Assembly: GCF_003150675.1 (NCBI RefSeq)
Contig: NZ_QGGB01000007.1
Location: forward strand, 62,001 to 126,000
Length of the DNA: 64,000 bases
Origin: Rhodohalobacter mucosus
GTDB lineage: Bacteria; Bacteroidota; Rhodothermia; Balneolales; Balneolaceae
Direction: 5' to 3'
The position numbers and the translations under genes are program-made. The notes beneath the pieces were generated by a model. The model was not told where the DNA came from. It searched no databases and saw only the letters and a list, made by a program, of their open reading frames with translations. This document shows positions 44,609 to 53,451 of the stretch, piece after piece (within the stretch, counting starts at the first letter, position 1; the number at the start of each line of letters is the position of its first letter).

Positions 44609-46609
44609 TTAACGAAAATCAAATCGCACCCCAAACATTGCCCATCTTCCCGGCATTGGAGGGCCCAATATTTCCTGATAGCGCCTGTCGGTCAGATTCA
44701 GAATTTTTGAGTAAACCGAGAAGGCTCCGCTTAGCTGATAGTCAAGATTCAGATGGGTAAGAAAAACTTCACCCGGTACCTCAGCCGCAATGGGTTCGGC
44801 TGTTTCGGGAGATCTTACCCTGAATGAGGATTGTGACACAATTGAAAGATTGTTCAAACGAAGGCCCAGGTTCAGGGAGAACTGATGGGAGGGATGGTTT
44901 GCTATATATTTTGAAACATTTCCGGTGTCGGCGGATGTGCGAAGGTATGTGTAGGATATATCGGCCGATCCCATGGAGTTCCGGCTCATGCGTTTTTCAT
45001 GCGCCAATAAGATTTCAACCCCGGATGTCTGAGCGCTTGATATGTTCCGGGTATAAAAATACATCTCACCGGGCTGCAGATTGTCAGCGTTGCCTATTTC
45101 CGACGAGTTTGTGAGTACATAGTCTATCAAGTCGTCTGAGGTTCTGTAGAACCCCGTTACTGAAACTCTTGTGTTTCCGGAAGCTCTCCAGTCGGCGCCT
45201 GCATCCACGGTTATCGAGCGCTCAGGGAGGAGGTCAGGATTTCCAATATTTCTGCCGGGGGTAAGGTTGGGGATTTGGGAAGAAATATATCTTTCAGTGA
45301 AATCACCGACACGAATCGCTTTTCCCGCAGAGGTCCTTAAAGTCAGATTATTCAGGGTGTAAGATGCGCTCAGCTGCGGAAGCAGGTCACGGTTTCCGCG
45401 GTTGTCGAACTGAAGGCGTGCGCTTGCGGTAATGTTTGTTCTGGAAATTGGGTTTAATTGTGTGATCAGATATATGCCTCCTAAGAGCTCATCATGATTA
45501 CCGCGATCTGTGCTATTTATGGTTCTGTTCGAAAACTGAGCTCCGGCCATGATTCGCTGCAGGCCAAGCAGAGAATGTGAGGGATCACTCATAATTTGGT
45601 GAGAAAAATTTGCAAAAGTACGTCCGGTGGTGTGCTCATTCGGCTCAATTCCGATACGCGAATTGAAATCAAAAATATCGTCAACCATGCGGTACGACAG
45701 GTTGAACTCGCTCCGGTTTTTACCCGTGTCGCGTGTGATGGAAGAGAGAACCCATCGGCTTGTTATCTCTTCCACAGATTCGTCAAAGGCGCTTCTTGTG
45801 TAAAAATACCGCGCACTGAAATCCCTGTAATCCAGCCCTCCGCGCACATAGAGCGACCAGTTTCTGGCAGGCCTGTAGGAGAAGGATACGGATGAATTTC
45901 GTAGCGTAAAGAAGTTGCGGTAAAATTCCCGGTCCGAGACGCCCTCTTCAAATCCAGGATTGGGCAGCTTTTCGCCATCCGATTCCACAGATCGAAGGGA
46001 AGCACTCATTCTCCATCGGGTGCCCTGAAGCTCAAGGGCGCCATCTGCCAGGTAGAGACTGTTCTGACCTCCCGAAACTTCGGCCGTTGCATAATTCACA
46101 AGCCTGCTGCCCCGGGTCACTTCACGCTCCATGTAGGTTTTTGTCTTGATGTGAATCACTCCGCCAACAGCATCAGCGCCGTAGGATGCGCTGGATGGGC
46201 CTCTGACAATTTCTATTTGACCTATTTCGGAAAGCGAAACAGGAATATTGGTATTGAAATGTGCGGTCAGAGGATCGTTAAGGGGTGCGTTATCGAGCAT
46301 AAACAGCACCTGTGAAAAGGTGGAGCCGCGTATCCCTACATCAGACTGTATTCCAAAACCCTGACGTGAATTCAGATTCAGGCCCGGCAGCGAGCGAATA
46401 AGCTCGTCTACTGATGTAACGGGCAGCTGCCGTATATCGGCCTGAGTTAAAACTGATACGTGCTTCCCGCTTTCCGACACCGTTGAGGAAATCCTGGATG
46501 CAGTAACCTGTATAGAATCAAGTTCAACTGTAGTCTGTGCAAAAAGTTCAAATGGGACGGTAAGGATTAGTGCCAGCAGCATTGGAATGCAGAGTTCTAC
46601 TCTTTTCAT
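44609..46609 (-). CDS. BtuB-like TonB-dependent receptor
   Basis: 666 residues. Signal peptide, TonB-box region TVELDSIQVTAS, plug domain (VDELIRSLPGLNLNSRQGFG…DVGIRGSTFSQVLFMLDNAPLNDP…IEIVRGPSSASYGADAVGGVIHI), and a 22-strand barrel ending in RWAMFGVRFDFR. It lacks the N-terminal regulatory-like domain of the first receptor and resembles vitamin B12 or small-metallophore receptors. A structured leader RNA lies upstream. Substrate not proven. The serine hydrolase gene downstream may share its transcript. Confidence 0.88.
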   Translation of the reverse strand: MKRVELCIPMLLALILTVPFELFAQTTVELDSIQVTASRISSTVSESGKHVSVLTQADIRQLPVTSVDELIRSLPGLNLNSRQGFGIQSDVGIRGSTFSQVLFMLDNAPLNDPLTAHFNTNIPVSLSEIGQIEIVRGPSSASYGADAVGGVIHIKTKTYMEREVTRGSRLVNYATAEVSGGQNSLYLADGALELQGTRWRMSASLRSVESDGEKLPNPGFEEGVSDREFYRNFFTLRNSSVSFSYRPARNWSLYVRGGLDYRDFSARYFYTRSAFDESVEEITSRWVLSSITRDTGKNRSEFNLSYRMVDDIFDFNSRIGIEPNEHTTGRTFANFSHQIMSDPSHSLLGLQRIMAGAQFSNRTINSTDRGNHDELLGGIYLITQLNPISRTNITASARLQFDNRGNRDLLPQLSASYTLNNLTLRTSAGKAIRVGDFTERYISSQIPNLTPGRNIGNPDLLPERSITVDAGADWRASGNTRVSVTGFYRTSDDLIDYVLTNSSEIGNADNLQPGEMYFYTRNISSAQTSGVEILLAHEKRMSRNSMGSADISYTYLRTSADTGNVSKYIANHPSHQFSLNLGLRLNNLSIVSQSSFRVRSPETAEPIAAEVPGEVFLTHLNLDYQLSGAFSVYSKILNLTDRRYQEILGPPMPGRWAMFGVRFDFR

Positions 46610-46660
46610 CGGGAGACGCAGGTAATATGGGTTAAAAATGAAATTTTTATGGAATTGATT

Positions 46661-46798
46661 TTGACCCGTACAAGGTAGCAGGCACAGCTGTGCGGGTCAA
46701 TGAGGAATCCCATCAGTGAGATGCCATAGCCACAAGAAAACATTACTTACTTGTGATGAGCAGGGTGTTCCTCAGTTATAAATACATGCAGCACCAAA
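46661..46798 (-). promoter_or_regulatory. structured 5' leader RNA of the BtuB-like receptor (possible riboswitch)
   Basis: On the transcript TGAGGAA and TTCCTCA (46768-46774 and 46701-46707) close a junction. It contains CACAAG/CTTGTG (46750-46755 and 46731-46736) and CATC/GATG. The junction is followed by TTGACCCG/CGGGTCAA (46661-46668 and 46693-46700), which encloses the palindrome GCACAGCTGTGC. TTGGTGC at the 5' side and GACCCGCA…CTGTG resemble pieces of a cobalamin riboswitch, but AGGGAA and the full B12 box are missing. Confidence 0.5.
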
Positions 46799-46940
46799 GA
46801 AGAGATGGAACAAGAGAAGAAATTATCCTACTCGGCAGACTGGATTGAAAATGTAATAACTAGGGCTGAATACTGCAGCGGTTTATAGTTCAACACCGCA
46901 GCCGGTAAGTCAGAAAAATCGTTCAGTAAGAAAAAGCCTG

Positions 46941-47324
46941 TTAGTCCGTCATGCTGTCGGCGTTAACGGCCTTTAAAAATGTCTGCTGAAGGTTTCTTTT
47001 ATTGATAGGCTTGGAAAGAATATCTATATGAAAGGTCTTGATAGCCCGCTGATAGTTGTAGCGGTCTGTATTTCCTGTAATGTAAATCACCGGAATCTGG
47101 GAAACCTCCTGAATTTGTTGTGTTGCACTGATACCGTCAATATCATCGTGAAGGGAAATATCCATGGTGATGATATCCGGTTTCATATCAAGTGCCATAT
47201 CAATAGCTTCACGTCCTGTTCTGGCTTTTCCGATAACTTCGTAACCGAATTCGGTTATCATACTTTCAAGAACCATCGACTGAATCATTTCATCTTCTAC
47301 AATGAGAACTCGTGCTGTATTCAT
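46941..47324 (-). CDS. stand-alone response regulator receiver protein (CheY-like)
   Basis: 127 residues, only a receiver domain. The acidic pocket is VLIVEDEMIQ, the phospho-acceptor Asp sits in IITMDISL, the Thr/Ser switch in VIYITGNTD, and the Lys in ILSKPINK. The chosen ATG starts MNTARVLIVEDE. Single-domain regulators of this sort receive phosphate from HisKA_2 kinases such as the one at 10699. No output domain is present. Confidence 0.9.
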   Translation of the reverse strand: MNTARVLIVEDEMIQSMVLESMITEFGYEVIGKARTGREAIDMALDMKPDIITMDISLHDDIDGISATQQIQEVSQIPVIYITGNTDRYNYQRAIKTFHIDILSKPINKRNLQQTFLKAVNADSMTD

Positions 47325-47336
47325 GAGAGCCACCAA

Positions 47337-47661
47337 TGGGGTTTATCGGCCTCCGCGCAGAAAAAAGAGAATTGCAGGAAGCAGGTCTGAGAACCGTTAT
47401 TTTGTTAGATTAAGAGCAAATTGGTATCAGCAGGAAAAATAGTGCTGATATGGTAGTAATTAGTACAAACAGGGTAATTAGAGATATTTCGCTCCTAAGT
47501 TGGCAGGTTTTTTAGATTTTATCAAATTTTTAGAATAATCCAATCTTTTAACTAACATTTATTATCTCTGTAAGAAGTTGCTATTTATAGATTAAATGCA
47601 CTTTTATGGTGCAATAAATATTCGATTTCTAATATAATAATTCAGAAAATAATGGGGTTTA
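47337..47661. other. intergenic region
   Basis: About 325 bp of AT-rich DNA between divergent genes, with no feature that I can support beyond expected promoters. Confidence 0.5.
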
Positions 47662-48702
47662 ATGGCAGAATTCAGTGAATTTTGGTGGATTGGTATGATG
47701 CTTGCAGCCTTTGCAGGCGGTGCATTCGGCGCAGCCATAGGGGCTTTACCGGCATTCATATTTACAGGGTTTATGGTGATTCTGGGCGAAGGTCTGCGCG
47801 TTCTTAGCGGAGATTTGTCCGGTTTTGCGGGGTATGATCCTGAATTGCTTAGCTCAGCAACCATAACATCACAGATAGCATTCGGCCCGGTTTTTGGTCC
47901 GCATATTAGCTTTGCAGCCGGTGCTGCGGCATCGGCGTATGCCGCTAAAAGGGGATATATGAAAACCGGTTTTCCCTACCATGAGTCCAAAAATATCGGT
48001 TACGCCCTCGGCCCCAAACCGGACGTACTGTTTGTAGGCGGGCTGTTTGGCATTCTGGGATTCGGGATCACTACACTCTCTTCCACGTTCTCACTGCCGT
48101 GGGATCCGATTGCAGTAGCAGTTGTACTCTCCGCTTTTGCACATCGTCTATTTCTGGGGTACCCATTGATCGGAAGTGCACCGAAAGGGTTTCTCAACAT
48201 GAAACCGTTTGAAGAACTTGAAAAGAGGGAGGGCAACTCTGAAAGGCTTCTGATAGAACCCTGGCTGGGACACCAGTATAAATGGGGTGATGTATCCATG
48301 CTCGGATTAGTCGTTGGCATACTGGCCGCATTTATCACGTATCAAACCGGAAGTGCATTTTTGCCGTTTGGAATCAGTGCGGCATCACTCTTCTTTCTGA
48401 ATCTCGGTGTGCAGAAATTTCCGGTTACACACCACATTTCACTGGTAGGAAGTACCGCTGTGCTGGCAGTTTCAGGCGGTTCCTTTGAAGAGTATTCCCT
48501 TGCATTGGTTCTCATAATTGGTGCACTGTTCGGGATTATCTCCGCTTTATTGGGTGAGCTTACCCAGCGGATATTCTATTCGCATGGCGATACTCATCTT
48601 GATCCTCCCGCTTTCGCTATTGTACTTAGCACTTTTTTGATTGTGCTTTTGTACTGGTCGGGTTTGATTTCAGATACATCCTGGATCCCGGTTCCTTTTT
48701 GA
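47662..48702 (+). CDS. large polytopic membrane protein of unknown function
   Basis: 346 residues, about nine hydrophobic segments. The N-terminal LAAFAGGAFGAAIGALPAFIFTGFMVILGEG and the later LVLIIGALFGIISALLGEL are Gly-rich helices typical of small-molecule transport proteins. An unusual soluble section (EELEKREGNSERLLIEPWLGHQYKW) separates two halves. A central HISFAAGAAASAYAAKRGYM is distinctive. No family is recognised. Not coupled to neighbours. Confidence 0.75.
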   Translation: MAEFSEFWWIGMMLAAFAGGAFGAAIGALPAFIFTGFMVILGEGLRVLSGDLSGFAGYDPELLSSATITSQIAFGPVFGPHISFAAGAAASAYAAKRGYMKTGFPYHESKNIGYALGPKPDVLFVGGLFGILGFGITTLSSTFSLPWDPIAVAVVLSAFAHRLFLGYPLIGSAPKGFLNMKPFEELEKREGNSERLLIEPWLGHQYKWGDVSMLGLVVGILAAFITYQTGSAFLPFGISAASLFFLNLGVQKFPVTHHISLVGSTAVLAVSGGSFEEYSLALVLIIGALFGIISALLGELTQRIFYSHGDTHLDPPAFAIVLSTFLIVLLYWSGLISDTSWIPVPF

Positions 48703-48731
48703 GGAAACTTCAGATACAGTCCAGTCCTGGG

Positions 48732-49571
48732 TCAGGTTCGATTCAATATAAATCGTTTGGGAAGCCTGTAATCCAGTGCGCCTATTCCAAACAGGGCATA
48801 ATCGTACCTTGCCGGATCAAGCGGATCCAGTTGAATCAGAGTTTGAGTGAGTTCGTTAACAGATTTCCAGTCATTTGTTCTTCTCGACAAAAGTCCATAA
48901 CGACGAGCTTGCCTGGCAACATGTACATCAAACGGGATCATGAGTTCAGAGGGTTTAATAAATGACCATATTCCCGGATCCACCGGACTCCCATCCCTGA
49001 TTGTCCAGCGCAGGTACATATACAGACGTTTACAGGGGCTTCCCTTTTCCGGGTTGGAGACATGTTTCACTGTTCGGCCGGCAAGATCACTGCTTCTCCG
49101 GAAAAACTCCTCATGAAATACAGCCAGGAAGTGTCTGCCCTGATTTTCACCGATCCTGTAGCACCGGTTCCAGAATGCTTCAAAATCTCTGAATTCAGTG
49201 TATATCTGCTGCAATGCAAGAAGCAGCCCATGAATGTCGATCGGTTTGAAAGTGCGGTGCCTGAAATTGTTGAACCGGCTGAATTCGGCCTGGTTGTAGT
49301 TGCTCACAAATTCGTACGGAGAATAATCCATGCGTTTCAGCAATTCGTCCGCTTTGGCAATCACGATATCCCGCCGGCCCCAGGCCATGGTGGCAGCCAG
49401 AAACCCCGCAATCTCCATGTCTTTTTTGTCCGTATACATATGCATGAACCGAACCGGATCATCCTTGATGTAGCTATGTCTTTCAACCCTGTTATTGATG
49501 TCGTCTAAATAGGGTTTTAACTCTCGCAATTTTGCCAGGGAACGTGTTCTGAGCTTTGGAAGAGTGTTCAT
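48732..49571 (-). CDS. TIGR02757 family protein (DUF2400)
   Basis: 279 residues, the family length. It matches the family by FLAATMAWGRRDIVIAKADELLKRM, the W-N-R…HFLAVFHEEFF middle section, RLYMYLRWTIRDG, DVHVARQARRYGLLSRRTNDWKSVNELT, and PARYDYALFGIGALD near the C-terminus. Function is unknown; the HhH-like end and its repeated occurrence next to mutY suggest a nucleic-acid role. Its start overlaps the mutY stop by 4 bp (ATGA), so the two are translated as a pair. Confidence 0.88.
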   Translation of the reverse strand: MNTLPKLRTRSLAKLRELKPYLDDINNRVERHSYIKDDPVRFMHMYTDKKDMEIAGFLAATMAWGRRDIVIAKADELLKRMDYSPYEFVSNYNQAEFSRFNNFRHRTFKPIDIHGLLLALQQIYTEFRDFEAFWNRCYRIGENQGRHFLAVFHEEFFRRSSDLAGRTVKHVSNPEKGSPCKRLYMYLRWTIRDGSPVDPGIWSFIKPSELMIPFDVHVARQARRYGLLSRRTNDWKSVNELTQTLIQLDPLDPARYDYALFGIGALDYRLPKRFILNRT

Positions 49572-50665
49572 TTTATCAGAAAACGTTTCAAATCCTCAGG
49601 CTGCATGTTTTGCAGGCCTTCAACCAGTATTTTATTGGCTTTTGGAAATGGGTGCTGCTCTAGTTCGTCCAGGCTCACCCATTTTAGTTTTTCACTTGAT
49701 TTGGGTTGGGGGTTGCCGGAGATGATGGTGCACCAGTAAGCATGCAGTGTAATTTTGAAGTGAGAGTAGGCATGTTTGAGCTGCATGTATTTTTCAGACA
49801 CACGAACCTCAACGCCAAGCTCTTCACGCAGCTCTCTGATTACGGTCTCTTCCAGAGATTCACCGGTATCATTTTTTCCGCCGGGAAATTCCCATAGTCC
49901 TCCGAGCATCGCATCTTCAGGACGCAGCGCAATCAGTAGTTTTCCTGATTGATTGACGATCAATCCAACTCCAATTTTGTGATGCGGGATTTTTTTTGCT
50001 TTCGACTTGTAGGGAATTACGTCTGTTCGTGATGTTTGGTTTGCAATACATCCCGCCGAAACAGGGCATGAACTGCACTGTGGATTTTTTGGCGTACAAA
50101 CGGTAGCGCCCAGCTCCATAACGGCCTGATTAAAATCACCCGGTTCATTATTCGGAATGAGCTCTTCAGCATGTTCGCGAACCCGGTTCCTTACCGAAGC
50201 TGAACGTATATCCTCCTCTATCCCAAAGTATCGGGTTATCACACGAATCACATTGCCGTCTACCACTGCATAGGGTTTGTTGAAAGCAATGCTCAAAATG
50301 GCGGCTGCACTGTACGGGCCAATGCCCTTAAGTGCCGAAATTTTCTCATAGGTGTCCGGCAGGCGTCCGTCATACTTATCTGCAACGGTCCTGGCTGCAT
50401 CGTGCAGATTGCGGCCGCGGCTGTAGTATCCTAACCCTTCCCAAAGTTTTAATACCTGCTGCCGATCGGCATTTGCAAGATGATGTACTGTTGGGAATGC
50501 CGCCAGGAACCTGTGCCAGTACGGGATTACCGTATCGACCCGTGTTTGCTGGAGCATAATTTCAGAAACCCAGATCCGATAGGGATCGTCGGTTTTTCGC
50601 CAGGGCAGATCACGTTTTTCACGCCGGTACCAGGTGAGTAAATTTTCCGCAAATCTGTCAGACAC
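49568..50665 (-). CDS. mutY: A/G-specific adenine DNA glycosylase MutY
   Basis: 365 residues. The catalytic domain has LPWRKTDDPYRIWVSEIMLQQTRVDTV, the helix-hairpin-helix LKGIGPYSAAAILSIAFNKPYAVVDGNVIRV with the essential Asp, and the [4Fe-4S] ligands C-x6-C-x2-C-x5-C in VCTPKNPQCSSCPVSAGC. A C-terminal Nudix-like oxoG-recognition domain contains GLWEFPGGKNDTGESLEETVIRELREELG. It removes adenine opposite 8-oxoguanine. It starts 1 bp after the stop of the upstream gene and overlaps the next gene. Confidence 0.96.
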   Translation of the reverse strand: MSDRFAENLLTWYRREKRDLPWRKTDDPYRIWVSEIMLQQTRVDTVIPYWHRFLAAFPTVHHLANADRQQVLKLWEGLGYYSRGRNLHDAARTVADKYDGRLPDTYEKISALKGIGPYSAAAILSIAFNKPYAVVDGNVIRVITRYFGIEEDIRSASVRNRVREHAEELIPNNEPGDFNQAVMELGATVCTPKNPQCSSCPVSAGCIANQTSRTDVIPYKSKAKKIPHHKIGVGLIVNQSGKLLIALRPEDAMLGGLWEFPGGKNDTGESLEETVIRELREELGVEVRVSEKYMQLKHAYSHFKITLHAYWCTIISGNPQPKSSEKLKWVSLDELEQHPFPKANKILVEGLQNMQPEDLKRFLIK

Positions 50666-50666
50666 G

Positions 50667-52250
50667 CTACCGGCCGTTCTCTAAATCGGATTCATCTTCA
50701 GAGATTTCCAATACCTGAATCTCCACATCCTGGGAGGCAGCTGCACCGTACTGGTCGGTTGCAACAATTTCGAATCGGTGCGTACCCACCTGTCGAATGC
50801 TGGGGTTCCAGGTGAACTGGCCGGTTCGCTCGTCGAGTCGCGCTCCATCCGGCAGATCCACGGCGAGGTAACGGATCAAATCCTTGTTCATACCATCAGG
50901 ATCAACGGCCTTGATTTCGAGCTGAAAGGCCTCATTTATTGGAATTGTAATAGGTCTGAGCGGAGTAAAACGGGGCGGTGAATTGAATGGCCGCAATTCT
51001 ACCATGAAAGATACGGAGTGATTCTCTCCTTCGGGGGTGGTTGCAAAGATTTCTATTCTGTGCCGCCCTGTTTGAGTTGCTGTAGGCTGCCAGTAAAATG
51101 TATTTCCCCGGATACGTGCATTGGTAAATGGTGCTTCATAACTGAATGATACATCCGTTTCAACACTGTTTTCAAGAGTAAGGGGAAGAAGCAGCGGTTT
51201 TGGAAAGGGAAGTATGATATCCTCGATATCCGCAATTTTGAGTGGACCGTTGTCCCGCAGAACGGTTGAATCATCATCGCTGATCTGCATTGTGACAGGA
51301 GCAATATTGTCAAAATTGGAAACCCAGAGTTCATTCTCAGTCACGGTAAAGTGATTTCCGGCCTGCTCGTTCAACCGCCATGCTGATATACGGGAATTCT
51401 GATCATAATCACCGAGCCAGAGCACATGACCGGAAGTCTGAAAAACGATCGTATCGTTCCAGGAAGATAGTTTTTTGATTGAGGTGCCCGCATCAGCGAT
51501 CACGTTTGTGCGTCCATCCGAATTAATCAGGAATACACGGCCTTCAGAGTCGGAGCCAACCAGCTCATTCTCTGTCAGGAAAAGTTTTTCAGCTGCACGG
51601 TCGAGTCGTACACGTTCATCGTGAACTGCTGTTGGAGGATTTTCAGAATCAGTTCGGTCCCTGCTCACCCTGTAGATATCGATTCTGTTCCCGCCGCTCA
51701 AAACGTATAGAATTTGTTCATTATCTGATACCAGGCTCTGAACCGGCTGCCCGCGAAAGCGATCCTGATCCAGAATCATAATTTCGGAATCGACGCTTTC
51801 AGGATTTGACAGATCCAGCGTTCCGAGACCGTTTTCGCCCAGCGCAAGGTAGAGTTTATTGCCGATGCGGCTTACGGAGTTGGGAGCGGACGGGAGGAGA
51901 GTGGAGGAGTAAACGCCCAGTACCGATGTTGGTTCCACTACCGTCAGCCTCCTTCCGTTGCCGTAAAGGTAGGCGAAACGGATGTCGCTTTGAAGGGTAT
52001 TTCCTCTCTGCTGCATGCCCGTCGAAGAGTAGAGCCACTGCAGCGAATCGCTGTGTGCCCTGAATACAACCAATCCTTCGGTCTCCGATAGCGCGTAGAG
52101 ATGCGTTTCAGAACTTTCGATGGCGGTAATGTCGGGTATTTCGAGCTGCCGGGCCGGGTTTAAGCTCCACTGTGCAAAAGCAGAATCAACCGTTATAAGA
52201 CAAATGGGAAAGAGGACAAGAAAAGTAAGCGTACGATATAGTTTTTGCAT
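50667..52250 (-). CDS. secreted beta-propeller/Ig-like domain protein
   Basis: 527 residues from MQKLYRTL, which supplies a signal peptide (LTFLVLFPICLITVDSAFA); an ATG 15 codons earlier would disrupt it. The N-terminal ~330 residues form repeated LYLALGENGLGTLDLS-type blades of a propeller. The C-terminus has two cadherin/Ig-like repeats, FNSPPRFTPLRPITIPINEAFQLEIKAVDPDGM and TFYWQPTATQTGRHRIEIFATTPEG. It sits directly upstream of mutY. Surface or adhesin-type role inferred only from architecture. Confidence 0.8.
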   Translation of the reverse strand: MQKLYRTLTFLVLFPICLITVDSAFAQWSLNPARQLEIPDITAIESSETHLYALSETEGLVVFRAHSDSLQWLYSSTGMQQRGNTLQSDIRFAYLYGNGRRLTVVEPTSVLGVYSSTLLPSAPNSVSRIGNKLYLALGENGLGTLDLSNPESVDSEIMILDQDRFRGQPVQSLVSDNEQILYVLSGGNRIDIYRVSRDRTDSENPPTAVHDERVRLDRAAEKLFLTENELVGSDSEGRVFLINSDGRTNVIADAGTSIKKLSSWNDTIVFQTSGHVLWLGDYDQNSRISAWRLNEQAGNHFTVTENELWVSNFDNIAPVTMQISDDDSTVLRDNGPLKIADIEDIILPFPKPLLLPLTLENSVETDVSFSYEAPFTNARIRGNTFYWQPTATQTGRHRIEIFATTPEGENHSVSFMVELRPFNSPPRFTPLRPITIPINEAFQLEIKAVDPDGMNKDLIRYLAVDLPDGARLDERTGQFTWNPSIRQVGTHRFEIVATDQYGAAASQDVEIQVLEISEDESDLENGR

Positions 52251-52267
52251 AGGTAAAAGAGTCATTT

Positions 52268-53242
52268 TTATAGCCATCCATGCTTTCGGTACCATGTCAG
52301 TGTTCTTGAAATTCCCTCACTGAGTGAGTACTCCGGCTTGAAATCAAGTTCCCTTGCCGCTTTCTCATATGAACAGGTCCATTCAAGAATCATTTCATTG
52401 GCTTTTTCCCGGTTTAATACCGGATAGGAACCAAATAAAGAGCCGGTTGTTTCAACAGCACCCGCAATTTTTTTTACCCAGGCCGGATTCAGCTTAACAG
52501 GAATATTTTTTTTACCGAGTACAGTGGATACAATGTCGCGGATCTTGTTCCAGTTTGCAATCTCGGGACCGCTGATGAAGTAAGTGTGGATTCCGGGCTC
52601 GCTCTGATTCGCAGCTTTTAATAGTGCCTGTATCACATCCTGAACATACATGATGGAGAGTTCCGGATGGTTTCCGGAGCCTACAATAGGCGCAATCCCG
52701 TACTTCATCATTTTAAATAAAGTGAAAATCTGGTCTTCCCGGGGTCCGTAAACTGCCGGCGGGCGAAGTATGGTTACCGACATATTCTCGGGCGCCAAAC
52801 GATGTACCAGCTGCTCCATTCGTTTTTTTGATTCACCGTATCGGCTCACCGGATTCAGCAAACTATTCTCTGTGAGCGGTGTTCCGCTGCTGGGCCCGGC
52901 AGCTGCCAGCGATGACAGAATCACAAGTTTGCGGACACCTTTTTTTTCTGCAATTCGCAACAGATTTTCGGTGGCTTCAACGTTGGCATAATCGAATTCT
53001 TTCTGAGATGGAGCTTTTACAACGGCTGCGAGATGAAAAATGACATCTTCTTTATCGATCACCCTGTTGAGTACATGGAGCGAATGAAGATCGCCGCTAA
53101 CTTTCTTGTAGGTTTTTCCTTCAAGCCACTTTTCACGCGATCGAACCAGACATTTTACAATATCGTAGTCAGGATGTTCAATAAGTGCATCTGCAAGATG
53201 ACTGCCAATAAATCCGGTACCGCCGGTAACAAATGCGTTCAT
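52268..53242 (-). CDS. NAD-dependent epimerase/reductase (candidate ceramide reductase CerR)
   Basis: 324 residues of an extended short-chain dehydrogenase. The Rossmann motif is VTGGTGFIGSHLADAL, with catalytic Y-x3-K in SRYGESKKRM and the serine in ILSSLAAAGPSSG. The substrate domain (RPPAVYGPREDQIFTLF…FISGPEIANWNKI) is of the NDUFA9/3-beta-HSD kind rather than sugar epimerase. It is divergent from a GT4/serine palmitoyltransferase/GNAT run. Bacterial ceramide pathways use such a reductase on the 3-oxo intermediate, so CerR is a good candidate, by context. Confidence 0.75.
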   Translation of the reverse strand: MNAFVTGGTGFIGSHLADALIEHPDYDIVKCLVRSREKWLEGKTYKKVSGDLHSLHVLNRVIDKEDVIFHLAAVVKAPSQKEFDYANVEATENLLRIAEKKGVRKLVILSSLAAAGPSSGTPLTENSLLNPVSRYGESKKRMEQLVHRLAPENMSVTILRPPAVYGPREDQIFTLFKMMKYGIAPIVGSGNHPELSIMYVQDVIQALLKAANQSEPGIHTYFISGPEIANWNKIRDIVSTVLGKKNIPVKLNPAWVKKIAGAVETTGSLFGSYPVLNREKANEMILEWTCSYEKAARELDFKPEYSLSEGISRTLTWYRKHGWL

Positions 53243-53451
53243 TAAATTTGTATATTCAACCTGTTAAAAAAATTCAGGTAATCTGCAGTCTGATTTACGA
53301 TGCTGCAAATAAAAATATTGTACTGTCTGCAACCTTATGCTCATTTGCAGCGTGTATACGGATGGCATATAAATTCGATTCGTACTGTGCCCAAAGCATG
53401 AGGAGACACTCCGACAGAAGATACAAAGATGGCGCTTGCATTTAAAACAGC

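Noticed and set aside
46661-46798. Canonical cobalamin riboswitch call
   Set aside because: Only TTGGTGC and GACCCGCA-like pieces match; the AGGGAA/GGTG arm and full B12 box are not visible, so it is listed as an unassigned structured leader.
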